Shown: in pieces, positions 27,565 through 35,242 of the stretch
Position numbering within the stretch: position 1 is the stretch's first letter
Layout of the letters: every line of letters begins with the position of its first letter
Origin: an uncultured Prevotellaceae bacterium
GTDB lineage: Bacteria > Bacteroidota > Bacteroidia > Bacteroidales > Muribaculaceae
Assembly: GCA_905207705.1 (NCBI GenBank)
Contig: CAJLMA010000010.1
Location: 1 to 64,000 of the forward strand
Length of the DNA stretch: 64,000 bases
Reading direction: 5' to 3'
The notes under the pieces: generated by a model
What the model saw: the letters and a program-made list of their open reading frames with translations, nothing else
Told to the model about the DNA's origin: nothing
The model's database searches: none
Program-made: the position numbers and the translations under genes

Positions 27565-28803
27565 TTACACGTTGGGGCCGTATATTATGGTGGTTTCGTT
27601 TGACTTGTCAAAGAGCCGTGCGGCAGTTTCTGCTACTTTGTCCGTGGTGATGATTTTGTATTTTTCAACTTCGGTGTTTATATCATCGGCTTTTGACAAG
27701 AGTTCGTAATAGCATAATTTTGAGGCCTCTTCCGAATAGCTTATGTTTTCAAAGCATTCTTTGGAGTCAAATTTGTTAGAGTATTTTTTTATTTCGTAAT
27801 TAGATACATCTCCGTCAATTAGTTTTTGAATTTCTGAGTCTATGGCTTTTTCGGCTTTGTCGATGTAGGTGTTGTCTTGCAGACGGCCTTTTATCAATAG
27901 CAGCCCCGGGTCGATTGTCGCGGTCACTGAAGCGTCGAGGTCGGTGAATATGTCGGTCTGCATCAATATGTTCTTGAAGAATCTTGCCGAATTCCCGTTT
28001 GCAAGGATGTCGCTTATTATGTCGCAAGTCTGGAAATCTGCATGTCTGCGGCCGCAAGTGTGGTAAGCCTTCACTATGACAGTTTGTGGGACTTGCCTAT
28101 TTACTTCTTTGCGTCGTGGAGCGTCTTGTACTGGTTCTGCCGGAATATTCCGCGGCTTGACATCGCGTATATTGATATCGCCCATCCATTTCTCCACGAG
28201 TCTCACTGTCTCGTCAAATGTTATATTGCCTGCCACGCACATTATCATGTTGTTTGGTGCATAGTGGGCATAGAAGAAGTTGCGCGCGTCATCGAGTGTG
28301 GCGTTTTCTATTTCGCTGATGTCATTCCCGATTACCGGCCAACGATAGGGATGTACTTTGTAGGCTTCGGCTCTTAGAATGTGGTCAAGATCGCCGTAAG
28401 GCACGTTTATGCATCGTTGCTTGAATTCTTCGATTACGACACCTTTCTGTATGTCGAAGGCATGTTGCGTGAATGCGAGGCGGTTCAGGCGGTCGCTTTC
28501 CAGCCACAATGCTGTCTCGATATTGTGGGCGGGTAGTGTCTCATAGAAGTTGGTGATGTCGCTGCTTGTCCATGCGTTACTGTCGCCCCCGGCTTCTTGC
28601 AACGGTATGTCGAAATTGGGGATGTTGGCCGAGCCTCCGAACATGAGGTGTTCAAACAGGTGGGCGAATCCCGTCTGTCCGCATGTTTCATCACGTGCGC
28701 CGACGTCATATAATAAATTCAACGCTACCATTTGCGTGGTAGCGTCGTGATGATGTAATAGCCGGATGCCGTTTGCCAGCCGTGTAGATTGTACTTTAAT
28801 CAT
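27565..28803 (-). CDS. M16 family zinc peptidase (insulinase-like)
   Basis: Predicted zinc endopeptidase of 412 residues with the inverted zinc motif H48-L-F-E51-H52 and a downstream acidic ligand near GVVIEEFKQ. The two-domain M16B layout (catalytic half, then an inactive half) matches the length. There is no signal peptide, so it is cytoplasmic, perhaps for peptide turnover. The usual mitochondrial-processing-peptidase-like partner (inactive subunit) is not adjacent. It follows the cyclophilin gene by 16 bp and is likely co-transcribed with it. Confidence 0.9.
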   Translation of the reverse strand: MIKVQSTRLANGIRLLHHHDATTQMVALNLLYDVGARDETCGQTGFAHLFEHLMFGGSANIPNFDIPLQEAGGDSNAWTSSDITNFYETLPAHNIETALWLESDRLNRLAFTQHAFDIQKGVVIEEFKQRCINVPYGDLDHILRAEAYKVHPYRWPVIGNDISEIENATLDDARNFFYAHYAPNNMIMCVAGNITFDETVRLVEKWMGDINIRDVKPRNIPAEPVQDAPRRKEVNRQVPQTVIVKAYHTCGRRHADFQTCDIISDILANGNSARFFKNILMQTDIFTDLDASVTATIDPGLLLIKGRLQDNTYIDKAEKAIDSEIQKLIDGDVSNYEIKKYSNKFDSKECFENISYSEEASKLCYYELLSKADDINTEVEKYKIITTDKVAETAARLFDKSNETTIIYGPNV

Positions 28804-28819
28804 CGATATCGTGTTTCAG

Positions 28820-29701
28820 TCATTCAAGGATGGTCATTGAAATTATTTTGATGTCGTTTTTCGGCCTGTCGGCTTTTCCGGTCTCGGTATTTTCAATCTG
28901 TTCTACAACATCCATGCCCGAAACTACTTCGCCAAATACGGTGTATTGTCCGTCGAGATGTGGAGTTCCGCCTATCGTCGTGTAGGCTTTTACTTGCTCG
29001 GGAGTAAATGAGAACGGGGCTTTTTCATATTCGGCCTTTGCTTTTGCAATAAGTTCCTGGCTCAACTTGTCGAGTCCGGCTTCGTCGTTGGCTGCTCTCA
29101 TTTTCATGATGTCCTTTCGATAAGGAGCGACTATTGAATCGAGAATCTGCTGGGTGCGCATAGTGGCGATTTGCGCTTGCATCTGGTTTAGTTGGTCTTG
29201 CGAGTAAGTGCGTCCGGTCACTATGTAGAATTGCGAGCCCGAAGATTCTCTTTTAGGGTTAACTTGGTCGGCTTGACGGGCAGCGGCCAAAGCTCCTTTT
29301 TTGTGGAAAAATTGTGGATATACGATTTCGGCATCGATGTTGTAACCGGGACCTCCCATGCCGAGCATTGTATTGGCATCGGCGTTTTTAGAATCTCCGT
29401 CGCCGGTCTGTATCATGAATTGCCTGATTACGCGATGGAAGAGCACGCCGTCGTAGTATCCCTCTTTTGCGAGCTTGATGAAGTTGTCGCGGTGTTTCGG
29501 AGTCTCATTGTATAATTCCACGACAATGTCGCCCAACGAGGTAGTTATTTTTACTTTTTTCAATCCATTATCGGCAATGGAGTCTTTTGTCTGTGTCATG
29601 ATGCCGTCTTGTTGATTATTAGTTTGCTTGTTGCCCGAACAGCTGGCAAATAAAAGGACAACTGTCAATGCTACAAGGCATTTTAATGTTTTTTGTATCA
29701 T
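28820..29701 (-). CDS. Lipoprotein cyclophilin-type peptidyl-prolyl isomerase
   Basis: Accelerates proline isomerisation during folding of envelope proteins. The signal sequence ends in a lipobox with Cys21 (LLFASC), so the 293-residue protein is lipid-anchored. The cyclophilin fold is clear: GDIVVELYNETPKHRDNFIKL, GVLFHRVIRQFMIQTGD, GSQFYIVTG, VFGEVVSGMDVVEQI. An extra ~70-residue helical insertion (about 175-245; QMQAQIATMRTQQILD, then KAKAEYEKAPF) interrupts it, as in several Bacteroidota homologues. Confidence 0.92.
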   Translation of the reverse strand: MIQKTLKCLVALTVVLLFASCSGNKQTNNQQDGIMTQTKDSIADNGLKKVKITTSLGDIVVELYNETPKHRDNFIKLAKEGYYDGVLFHRVIRQFMIQTGDGDSKNADANTMLGMGGPGYNIDAEIVYPQFFHKKGALAAARQADQVNPKRESSGSQFYIVTGRTYSQDQLNQMQAQIATMRTQQILDSIVAPYRKDIMKMRAANDEAGLDKLSQELIAKAKAEYEKAPFSFTPEQVKAYTTIGGTPHLDGQYTVFGEVVSGMDVVEQIENTETGKADRPKNDIKIISMTILE

Positions 29702-29736
29702 TGTTGTAGTGAAGTGAGTATTGCGATACTTGTTGT

Positions 29737-30114
29737 TTATAATCCCGGGGTGGGATACAGCCTCTTGTAGATGCGCCTGAAGTTGTCGTTTTCTTTTATC
29801 AGTTCATTGGCATGTTCAAGATAGTTGTCGCCCCATATTCCTGCAATCAAGTCGGGCAAGTATTTGTGTTCCCTGTCCTTTGATATGGCAGCTTTGATGA
29901 GCTTGTCAATCTCCGGTGCATATTTTTGAGAATCGATGGCGTTGAGATACCTTGCAGTGCTTGCCACGAATTGCCCGTTGGAATCCACATTTATCATGTT
30001 GTCGATGAGTTCCGGCATGATGGAATCGATTTGGCCTATATTGTTTGCTATATATTCATAAGTAGCCAATCCGCTTGGGTCCTTGCTTAGTTTCTTTTTT
30101 AATCCTTCGTCCAT
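29737..30114 (-). CDS. Conserved small helical protein, unknown function
   Basis: 125-residue soluble, mostly helical protein. I cannot name its family, but gene order (directly before the cyclophilin lipoprotein, 35 bp gap) and the well-formed sequence (LSKDPSGLATYEYIANN, NGQFVASTARYLNAID, DDNFRRIYKRLYPTPGL-like end) suggest a real conserved gene. No signal peptide, cysteines or catalytic motif was seen. It is the first gene of the minus-strand cluster running down to the DUF349 gene. Confidence 0.75.
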   Translation of the reverse strand: MDEGLKKKLSKDPSGLATYEYIANNIGQIDSIMPELIDNMINVDSNGQFVASTARYLNAIDSQKYAPEIDKLIKAAISKDREHKYLPDLIAGIWGDNYLEHANELIKENDNFRRIYKRLYPTPGL

Positions 30115-30242
30115 TTTTGTTGAAATAATTGACTATATACGCAAATAATCGGCAAATATAATCTAAAGGTGTCATATAAGCAAAAAAAATGTTTCGGCTC
30201 ACATGCGAGAACGCTGTTTTTGCAATGCAAGTCAAAGTTGAG

Positions 30243-30250
30243 TATCTTTG
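30243..30250 (+). promoter_or_regulatory. Promoter -7 box of the EEP-fold membrane protein gene
   Basis: TATCTTTG lies only 9 nt before the chosen ATG at 30260, so the transcript would be nearly leaderless. The preceding sequence (CGGCTCA near 30195 and AACGCTGTTTTT near 30210) faintly resembles the repeated promoter module found elsewhere. Confidence 0.4.
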
Positions 30251-30259
30251 CCGTTTAGG

Positions 30260-31342
30260 ATGGAAAAAACAATCGTCTATTTATGGCAGAAAGGGGAACT
30301 TTGGCGAGGAAAACGGGCTAAATCGGCAAAAAAGAAGAAACTTGCAAGCAAAGGGAGTCTCTCGGGCAAATTGGTGCATTTTGTTATGGTAGTAGTGACT
30401 TTTGTCGCTGCATGTATGCTTGGGATGTCATTTTTGGGAAGATACATGAATCCCGAGAATGCCGTGCTTTTCCCTGCGTTGGGATATTGGGCCATATATT
30501 TATGGATTGTAAATCTTGTGCTGTTTTTTGTATGGCTGCTCAAGTGGAAGGTGTGGACTGTGTTTCCGGCAGTATCATTATTAATCAGTTCGCAGTGTGT
30601 CTCGTCAGTAGTAAAATTTGGAACTGCCGAAGAATTGCCGTGCGAACTGAAAATTGCAACGATGGATGTGGGAAACTTTGACGGTGGAGACAAGTGGAGC
30701 TTGGTCAATGAAATTTTGGATTATACGGATAAAAACAGCGTTAATGTGTTGTGCCTGCAAAGGTTCGGGTCGGATGACTCCGGTTTTGTCGACAGCGTGA
30801 AAATGATGCTCGGTTCGAGTTTCAAATATGAATATGTTCCGGACAATGAGGGTGGTGCCATTGATTTGGCAGTTTTCAGCAAGCACCCTATGGCAAGGAG
30901 TTCGATGGTCAGGCAGAAAGAAGCATCGTCTTGTGCATTGTGGTGTGATATAGTTAAAGGAAATGATACGATGCGGGTGTATAATGTACATTTGAGTAAA
31001 GGGACAAGCTCGGTCCCTCCATGCGACGCTTGGCATGAAGCTGCAAAGGTGCGTGCCCGGCAGGCTTTGGCTATAAGCAAGGAAGTAGGCAGGTCAAAAT
31101 TGCCCGTGATATTGTGCGGAGAGCTTGGCGATTGTCCCACGTCATTCCCATACGGATGCCTGGCCGATGTGCTTTCGGACGGGTTTGAAGAATGTGGCAC
31201 TGGATATGCGGCTACTCAAGGATTGTTATCGAGAACAAATTTCATATTTACCGGTAAAAAAGAATTTAAAGGCGAGTTTTATGTTACGGAAAACATTGGC
31301 GAGAACCGTAGCAGGCTTGTTGTGATGGGCTTGTCGCGATGA
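30260..31342 (+). CDS. Membrane protein with degenerate endonuclease/exonuclease/phosphatase domain
   Basis: 360 residues. A basic cytoplasmic N-terminus (about 40 residues) is followed by three hydrophobic helices (roughly 41-60, 70-90, 92-115), then a domain with the EEP (AP-endonuclease/DNase I) fold: KIATMDVGNF, VNVLCLQRFG, VYNVHLS and VILCGELGDCPTSF. In active members the second block reads LQE and the fourth GDFN or GDLND; here the metal-binding Glu is Arg and the Asp-x-Asn is changed, and no final SDH motif is seen. A regulatory or scaffolding pseudo-enzyme is a fair reading. The start at 30260 is an ATG; the frame opens with a TTG at 30248. Confidence 0.75.
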   Translation: MEKTIVYLWQKGELWRGKRAKSAKKKKLASKGSLSGKLVHFVMVVVTFVAACMLGMSFLGRYMNPENAVLFPALGYWAIYLWIVNLVLFFVWLLKWKVWTVFPAVSLLISSQCVSSVVKFGTAEELPCELKIATMDVGNFDGGDKWSLVNEILDYTDKNSVNVLCLQRFGSDDSGFVDSVKMMLGSSFKYEYVPDNEGGAIDLAVFSKHPMARSSMVRQKEASSCALWCDIVKGNDTMRVYNVHLSKGTSSVPPCDAWHEAAKVRARQALAISKEVGRSKLPVILCGELGDCPTSFPYGCLADVLSDGFEECGTGYAATQGLLSRTNFIFTGKKEFKGEFYVTENIGENRSRLVVMGLSR

Positions 31343-31414
31343 TGTTTCTTATGTGTCAAGTTTTTGAGCTTTAGGCGTTGACTTGAAAGATTTTTGAAAA
31401 AAATGATAGGTAAA

Positions 31415-31446
31415 TTTGTTAAACGGGACAAGAAAATGTAATTTTG
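31415..31446 (+). promoter_or_regulatory. Promoter of tig
   Basis: TTTG at 31415-31418, 20 nt, TAATTTTG at 31439-31446: a textbook Bacteroidota promoter about 53 nt before the ATG. Confidence 0.65.
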
Positions 31447-31499
31447 CACTCCGATAACTAAATAAGATAAGAAACAAACAATCAAATATTATTCTTGTA

Positions 31500-32864
31500 A
31501 TGAATGTAACGATGGAAAAAGTCGGCAATGTGGACGGATTGATCACAGTGTCGCTTGAAGCAAATGATTATCAGGATAAAGTAAAGAAAGAATTGAAGGA
31601 ATTCAGCAGGCGTCGTCCGGAAAAGGGTTTCCGTCCAGGATTTGTGCCAATGGGTCTTCTTCAAAAGAAATATGGAAAAGAGGCTCTCGTTGAAGTGATA
31701 AATCGTGAGTCTTATGAAGCCCTTGTAGGTTATATAAGGGATAACAAGTTGAATATACTTGGCGACCCGATATTGTCGAATGCCGAAGATCTGAAATTTG
31801 AAGACGGTAATGAATTTGTCTTGAAATTTGAAGTAGGTCTGGCCCCTGAAATAAACTATGTTCTTGACCAAAATACTGAAATTCCTTATTATAACATAGA
31901 GGTTGATCAGGAAATGATTGATCGCAACGACGAGGCTCTTCGAAAAAGATATGGCAAGCAAGTAGCTGGCGAGGAAGTTGACGAAACAGCTCTCGTTAAA
32001 GGTTCTTTGGTTGAATTGAGCGAGGACGGCAGCGTCAAGGATGGCGGAGTAAATGTTGAAAGCACCATCGTATCGCCCCGTCATTTCTCTGATGAAGAAC
32101 AAAAGGCTTTGTTTATCGGAAAGAAGGTTGGTGAAGAGGTTGTGTTCAATCCTTGGAAGACTTGCAACGGCAATGCAGCCGAACTTGCTTCAATGTTAAA
32201 CAAAGACAAGGAAGAAGTTGCCGAAATGAAATCGGATTTCAAGATGACAATCAAAGAAATACTCGTTGTGAAAGATGCCGAGCATAATCAAGAGTTTTAT
32301 GATGAAGCTTTCGGAACAGGCAATATCAATAACGAAGAAGAGTATTTTGCCAAGTTGAAGGAAAACTTGACCAACCAATTGAAGGGCGACAGCAACTACC
32401 GCTTTACTCTTGATGCCGAAAAGGTTATCAAGGAAAAGGTGGGTTCTCTTGAATTGCCGGTAGCATTCTTGAAGAAATGGTTGTTGAAGCAAGATTCAAA
32501 GCGTGATGCTTCAAAGATTGACGAGGACTTTGAAAAGATGGTTCCGGGTCTTGAATGGCAATTGATTAAGGAAAAACTTGTAAAGGATCTTGCCGTAAAG
32601 GTTGAAGATGCCGACATCTTGAATATCGCAAAATTGATTGCATTCCAGCAATTTGCGCAATATGGCATGAATAACGTTCCTGATGATGTCGTTGAACGTT
32701 ATGCAAAGGAAATACTTGACAACAAGGAATATCATCAACGTATAGTAGAAAGAGCCGTGGAGGATAAGATGTTTGCAGGCATCAAGGCTGCCGTGAAAGT
32801 TGATGAAAAGACTGTGAGTGTAAAGGATTTCAACGCGTTGTTTGAGAACAACGAGAATAAGTGA
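31500..32864 (+). CDS. tig: Trigger factor
   Basis: Ribosome-bound chaperone that shelters nascent chains. The 454-residue protein has the N-terminal ribosome-binding loop GFRPGFVP at 43-50, a middle domain replacing a standard FKBP (Bacteroidota trigger factors diverge there), and the long helical C-terminal chaperone domain (FDAE-like helices around LDAEKVIKEKVGSLELP and LEWQLIKEKLVKDLA). Immediately downstream are clpP and clpX, the usual tig-clpP-clpX order, though with a terminator and a separate promoter between. Confidence 0.94.
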   Translation: MNVTMEKVGNVDGLITVSLEANDYQDKVKKELKEFSRRRPEKGFRPGFVPMGLLQKKYGKEALVEVINRESYEALVGYIRDNKLNILGDPILSNAEDLKFEDGNEFVLKFEVGLAPEINYVLDQNTEIPYYNIEVDQEMIDRNDEALRKRYGKQVAGEEVDETALVKGSLVELSEDGSVKDGGVNVESTIVSPRHFSDEEQKALFIGKKVGEEVVFNPWKTCNGNAAELASMLNKDKEEVAEMKSDFKMTIKEILVVKDAEHNQEFYDEAFGTGNINNEEEYFAKLKENLTNQLKGDSNYRFTLDAEKVIKEKVGSLELPVAFLKKWLLKQDSKRDASKIDEDFEKMVPGLEWQLIKEKLVKDLAVKVEDADILNIAKLIAFQQFAQYGMNNVPDDVVERYAKEILDNKEYHQRIVERAVEDKMFAGIKAAVKVDEKTVSVKDFNALFENNENK

Positions 32865-32900
32865 ATTGAGGCTGTAAAAACGGCTTGAAATAAAGGAATC

Positions 32901-32933
32901 GGAGGGCGCAAATGTTTGTGCCCTTCAATTTTG
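32901..32933 (+). terminator. Terminator after tig
   Basis: GGAGGGCGCAA (32901-32911) pairs with TTGTGCCCTTC (32916-32926), with two G-T pairs, then AATTTTG. Confidence 0.65.
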
Positions 32934-32980
32934 TTGGCCAATTTAGTGCTTGTATAAGGTTTAAAGCAGTTTGTATTGTT

Positions 32981-33043
32981 TCGGCAGTGCTAAAAATAAG
33001 CAAGCTCGATTTTTCTTATTGCGCTCGACTTTCACTATCTTTG
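32981..33043 (+). promoter_or_regulatory. Promoter/hairpin repeat unit upstream of clpP
   Basis: Almost identical to 11869-11930: TCGGCAGTG, AAAAAT (32992-32997) paired with ATTTTT (33009-33014) around a conserved AAGCAAGCTC loop, GCGCTCGACTTTCAC and the -7 box TATCTTTG at 33036-33043. It lies about 105 nt before the clpP start. Confidence 0.6.
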
Positions 33044-33148
33044 GCCTGTTGTTATGGTGGCAATGCAGCCAAGAGATTTTTATTGGCCGGAAACCATATG
33101 ATTTAGCTGAAAAAGACAAGTATTATAATACAATAAATCATTTTTTAT

Positions 33149-33868
33149 ATGAACGGAGACTTTAGGAATTATGCTGTGAACCATCTCGGCATGAACGGGC
33201 TTGCCCTCGACCAGTATGCAAGGAGCATAAGCTCTATTACGAGCAGTTACATTTCGCCTACTATTATTGAGGAACGCCAGTTGAACGTGGCTCAGATGGA
33301 TGTATTCTCAAGATTGATGATGGATCGCATCATTTTTCTCGGGACGGCAGTTGACGACTATACTGCGAACGTTATACAAGCACAACTTTTATATCTTGAT
33401 TCCTCCGATCCGGGAAAAGATGTTTCTATTTATATCAACTCGCCCGGCGGTTCGGTTTATGCAGGACTTGGCATATATGATACGATGCAGTACATATCGA
33501 GCGATGTGTCGACAATATGTACCGGAATGGCGGCTTCTATGGCTGCTGTGTTGCTTGTTGCCGGACAAAAAGGGAAACGCTTTGCATTGAAGCATTCTCG
33601 CGTGATGATACATCAGCCGATGGGTGGCGCTCAAGGCCAGGCTTCCGACATAGAAATTACTGCAAGGGAAATATTAAAATTGAAGGAGGAGCTTTATACA
33701 ATCATATCTGAACATTCGGGTCAGCCTCTTGATAAGATTTACAAGGATTCGGATCGTGACTATTGGATGACTTCGCAAGAAGCTGCCGAGTATGGCATGA
33801 TAGACAGGGTGCTTTCAAGGGCTGTTTCGCAAGAAGGAGCTTCAAATGGCCTTGCCGAATCTAAATGA
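33149..33868 (+). CDS. clpP: ATP-dependent Clp protease proteolytic subunit
   Basis: Serine peptidase of the tetradecameric Clp complex. The catalytic triad is visible as Ser130 (GMAASMAAVLL), His155 (SRVMIHQP) and Asp204 (SDRDYWM) in a 239-residue protein. The N-terminus is about 30 residues longer than in Escherichia coli (MNGDFRNYAVNHLGMNG), probably a propeptide. The clpP stop overlaps the longest possible clpX frame, and the preferred clpX start lies 53 bp downstream, so clpP and clpX form one transcript. Confidence 0.95.
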   Translation: MNGDFRNYAVNHLGMNGLALDQYARSISSITSSYISPTIIEERQLNVAQMDVFSRLMMDRIIFLGTAVDDYTANVIQAQLLYLDSSDPGKDVSIYINSPGGSVYAGLGIYDTMQYISSDVSTICTGMAASMAAVLLVAGQKGKRFALKHSRVMIHQPMGGAQGQASDIEITAREILKLKEELYTIISEHSGQPLDKIYKDSDRDYWMTSQEAAEYGMIDRVLSRAVSQEGASNGLAESK

Positions 33869-33921
33869 GACAAGTGGTGACATTTGACACCTTGAAAAAA
33901 AGTGTAATTAGTATTTGTTTA

Positions 33922-35160
33922 ATGGGGAAAAAGGAAAAAGAAGAATTGCATTGCAGCTTTTGCGGTCGCGGAGCTGATGAAGTAGCGTTGCTGATGCCCG
34001 GAATGAACGGATGTATTTGCAACGACTGTGCCGCACAGGCGTTTGAAATATCTAAGGAATACTTGAACCAGCATGGGACGAAAGCTGAAGCCATAGATAT
34101 TGCCAACGTGCCGAAGCCTGCCGAGATCAATGCTTATCTCGACCAGTACATAATAGGGCAGGAGCGTGCGAAGAAGTACATATCGGTAGCCGTTTACAAT
34201 CACTATAAGCGTTTGGCTCAGAAAAACGACGATGTGGACATAGAGAAGTCTAACATTATTCTTGTCGGTCCAACCGGCACGGGCAAGACGCTTATAGCAA
34301 AAACTATCGCACGCTTGCTGAAAGTGCCCTTTGCGATGGTCGACGCGACAGTGCTCACCGAGGCCGGTTATGTGGGCGAGGACATCGAGAGCTTGCTCAC
34401 GCGATTGTTGCAGGCATGTGACTATGACGTGAAACAGGCCGAACGCGGTATTGTGTTTATTGATGAAATAGACAAGATTGCCCGTAAAGGGGATAATCCG
34501 TCGATAACGCGCGACGTGAGCGGAGAAGGCGTGCAGCAAGGGCTGCTGAAGTTGCTTGAAGGCTCGATTGTGAATGTTCCGCCACAAGGTGGCCGGAAGC
34601 ATCCCGAGCAACGCATGATAGCAGTAGACACCAAAAATATATTGTTCATTTGCGGCGGCGCATTTGAGGGCATCGAGCGCAAAATCGCATTGAGATTGAA
34701 CACTCATGCCGTGGGATATGGGGCTGACTCGGCCAATGTGCGTATTGCAAGGGAAAAGTTGCTGCATTTCGTTACGCCTCAGGATTTACGCTCGTTTGGG
34801 TTGATTCCAGAAATCATAGGCCGTCTTCCCATCTTGACAAATCTTGAAGAACTCGACCGCAACGCGTTGAGGCGTATCCTTGTGGAGCCAAAGAATGCCA
34901 TCGTGAAGCAATACGTCAAGTTGTTCAAGATGGATGGCGTGGACTTGAAATTTGAAGACGCCACTCTTGACTATATTGTAGACAAGGCAATAGAGTTTAA
35001 GCTCGGTGCGCGAGGCTTGAGGTCGATAGTCGAAACTATCATGATTGATGCGATGTACGAAACCCCGTCGACCGACAAGAAAGAATTTGTTGTTACCAAG
35101 GAATATGCTCAATCTCAATTGAAGAAGGCAAATTTCGAGATGATTCGTCAGGTGAATTAA
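33922..35160 (+). CDS. clpX: ATP-dependent Clp protease ATP-binding subunit ClpX
   Basis: AAA+ unfoldase that feeds ClpP, including ssrA-tagged proteins. The 412-residue protein has an N-terminal zinc finger (Cys11, Cys14, Cys33, Cys36), Walker A GPTGTGKT at 116-123, the pore loop GYVGED, Walker B IVFIDEIDK, and the C-terminal ClpX box region with an IGF-like ClpP loop (FEGIERKIALRL region). I start at 33922 (MGKKEKEELHC); the frame extends 19 codons upstream over the clpP stop with no family support. Confidence 0.95.
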   Translation: MGKKEKEELHCSFCGRGADEVALLMPGMNGCICNDCAAQAFEISKEYLNQHGTKAEAIDIANVPKPAEINAYLDQYIIGQERAKKYISVAVYNHYKRLAQKNDDVDIEKSNIILVGPTGTGKTLIAKTIARLLKVPFAMVDATVLTEAGYVGEDIESLLTRLLQACDYDVKQAERGIVFIDEIDKIARKGDNPSITRDVSGEGVQQGLLKLLEGSIVNVPPQGGRKHPEQRMIAVDTKNILFICGGAFEGIERKIALRLNTHAVGYGADSANVRIAREKLLHFVTPQDLRSFGLIPEIIGRLPILTNLEELDRNALRRILVEPKNAIVKQYVKLFKMDGVDLKFEDATLDYIVDKAIEFKLGARGLRSIVETIMIDAMYETPSTDKKEFVVTKEYAQSQLKKANFEMIRQVN

Positions 35161-35175
35161 TTTAACGTGACAAAA

Positions 35176-35207
35176 TTTGGTTTTTTGCCTTGGGAACATT
35201 ATATTTG
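35176..35207 (+). promoter_or_regulatory. Promoter of the second recQ
   Basis: TTTG at 35176-35179, 20 nt, TATATTTG at 35200-35207, 35 nt before the ATG. Confidence 0.6.
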
Positions 35208-35242
35208 TTCAAGCAATATAACAACTTTCTTTCATTTTAACC

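Noticed and set aside
33919..34767. 282-codon minus-strand frame opposite clpX
   Set aside because: Antisense shadow of a well-supported gene; its sequence matches no family and follows the codon pattern of clpX.
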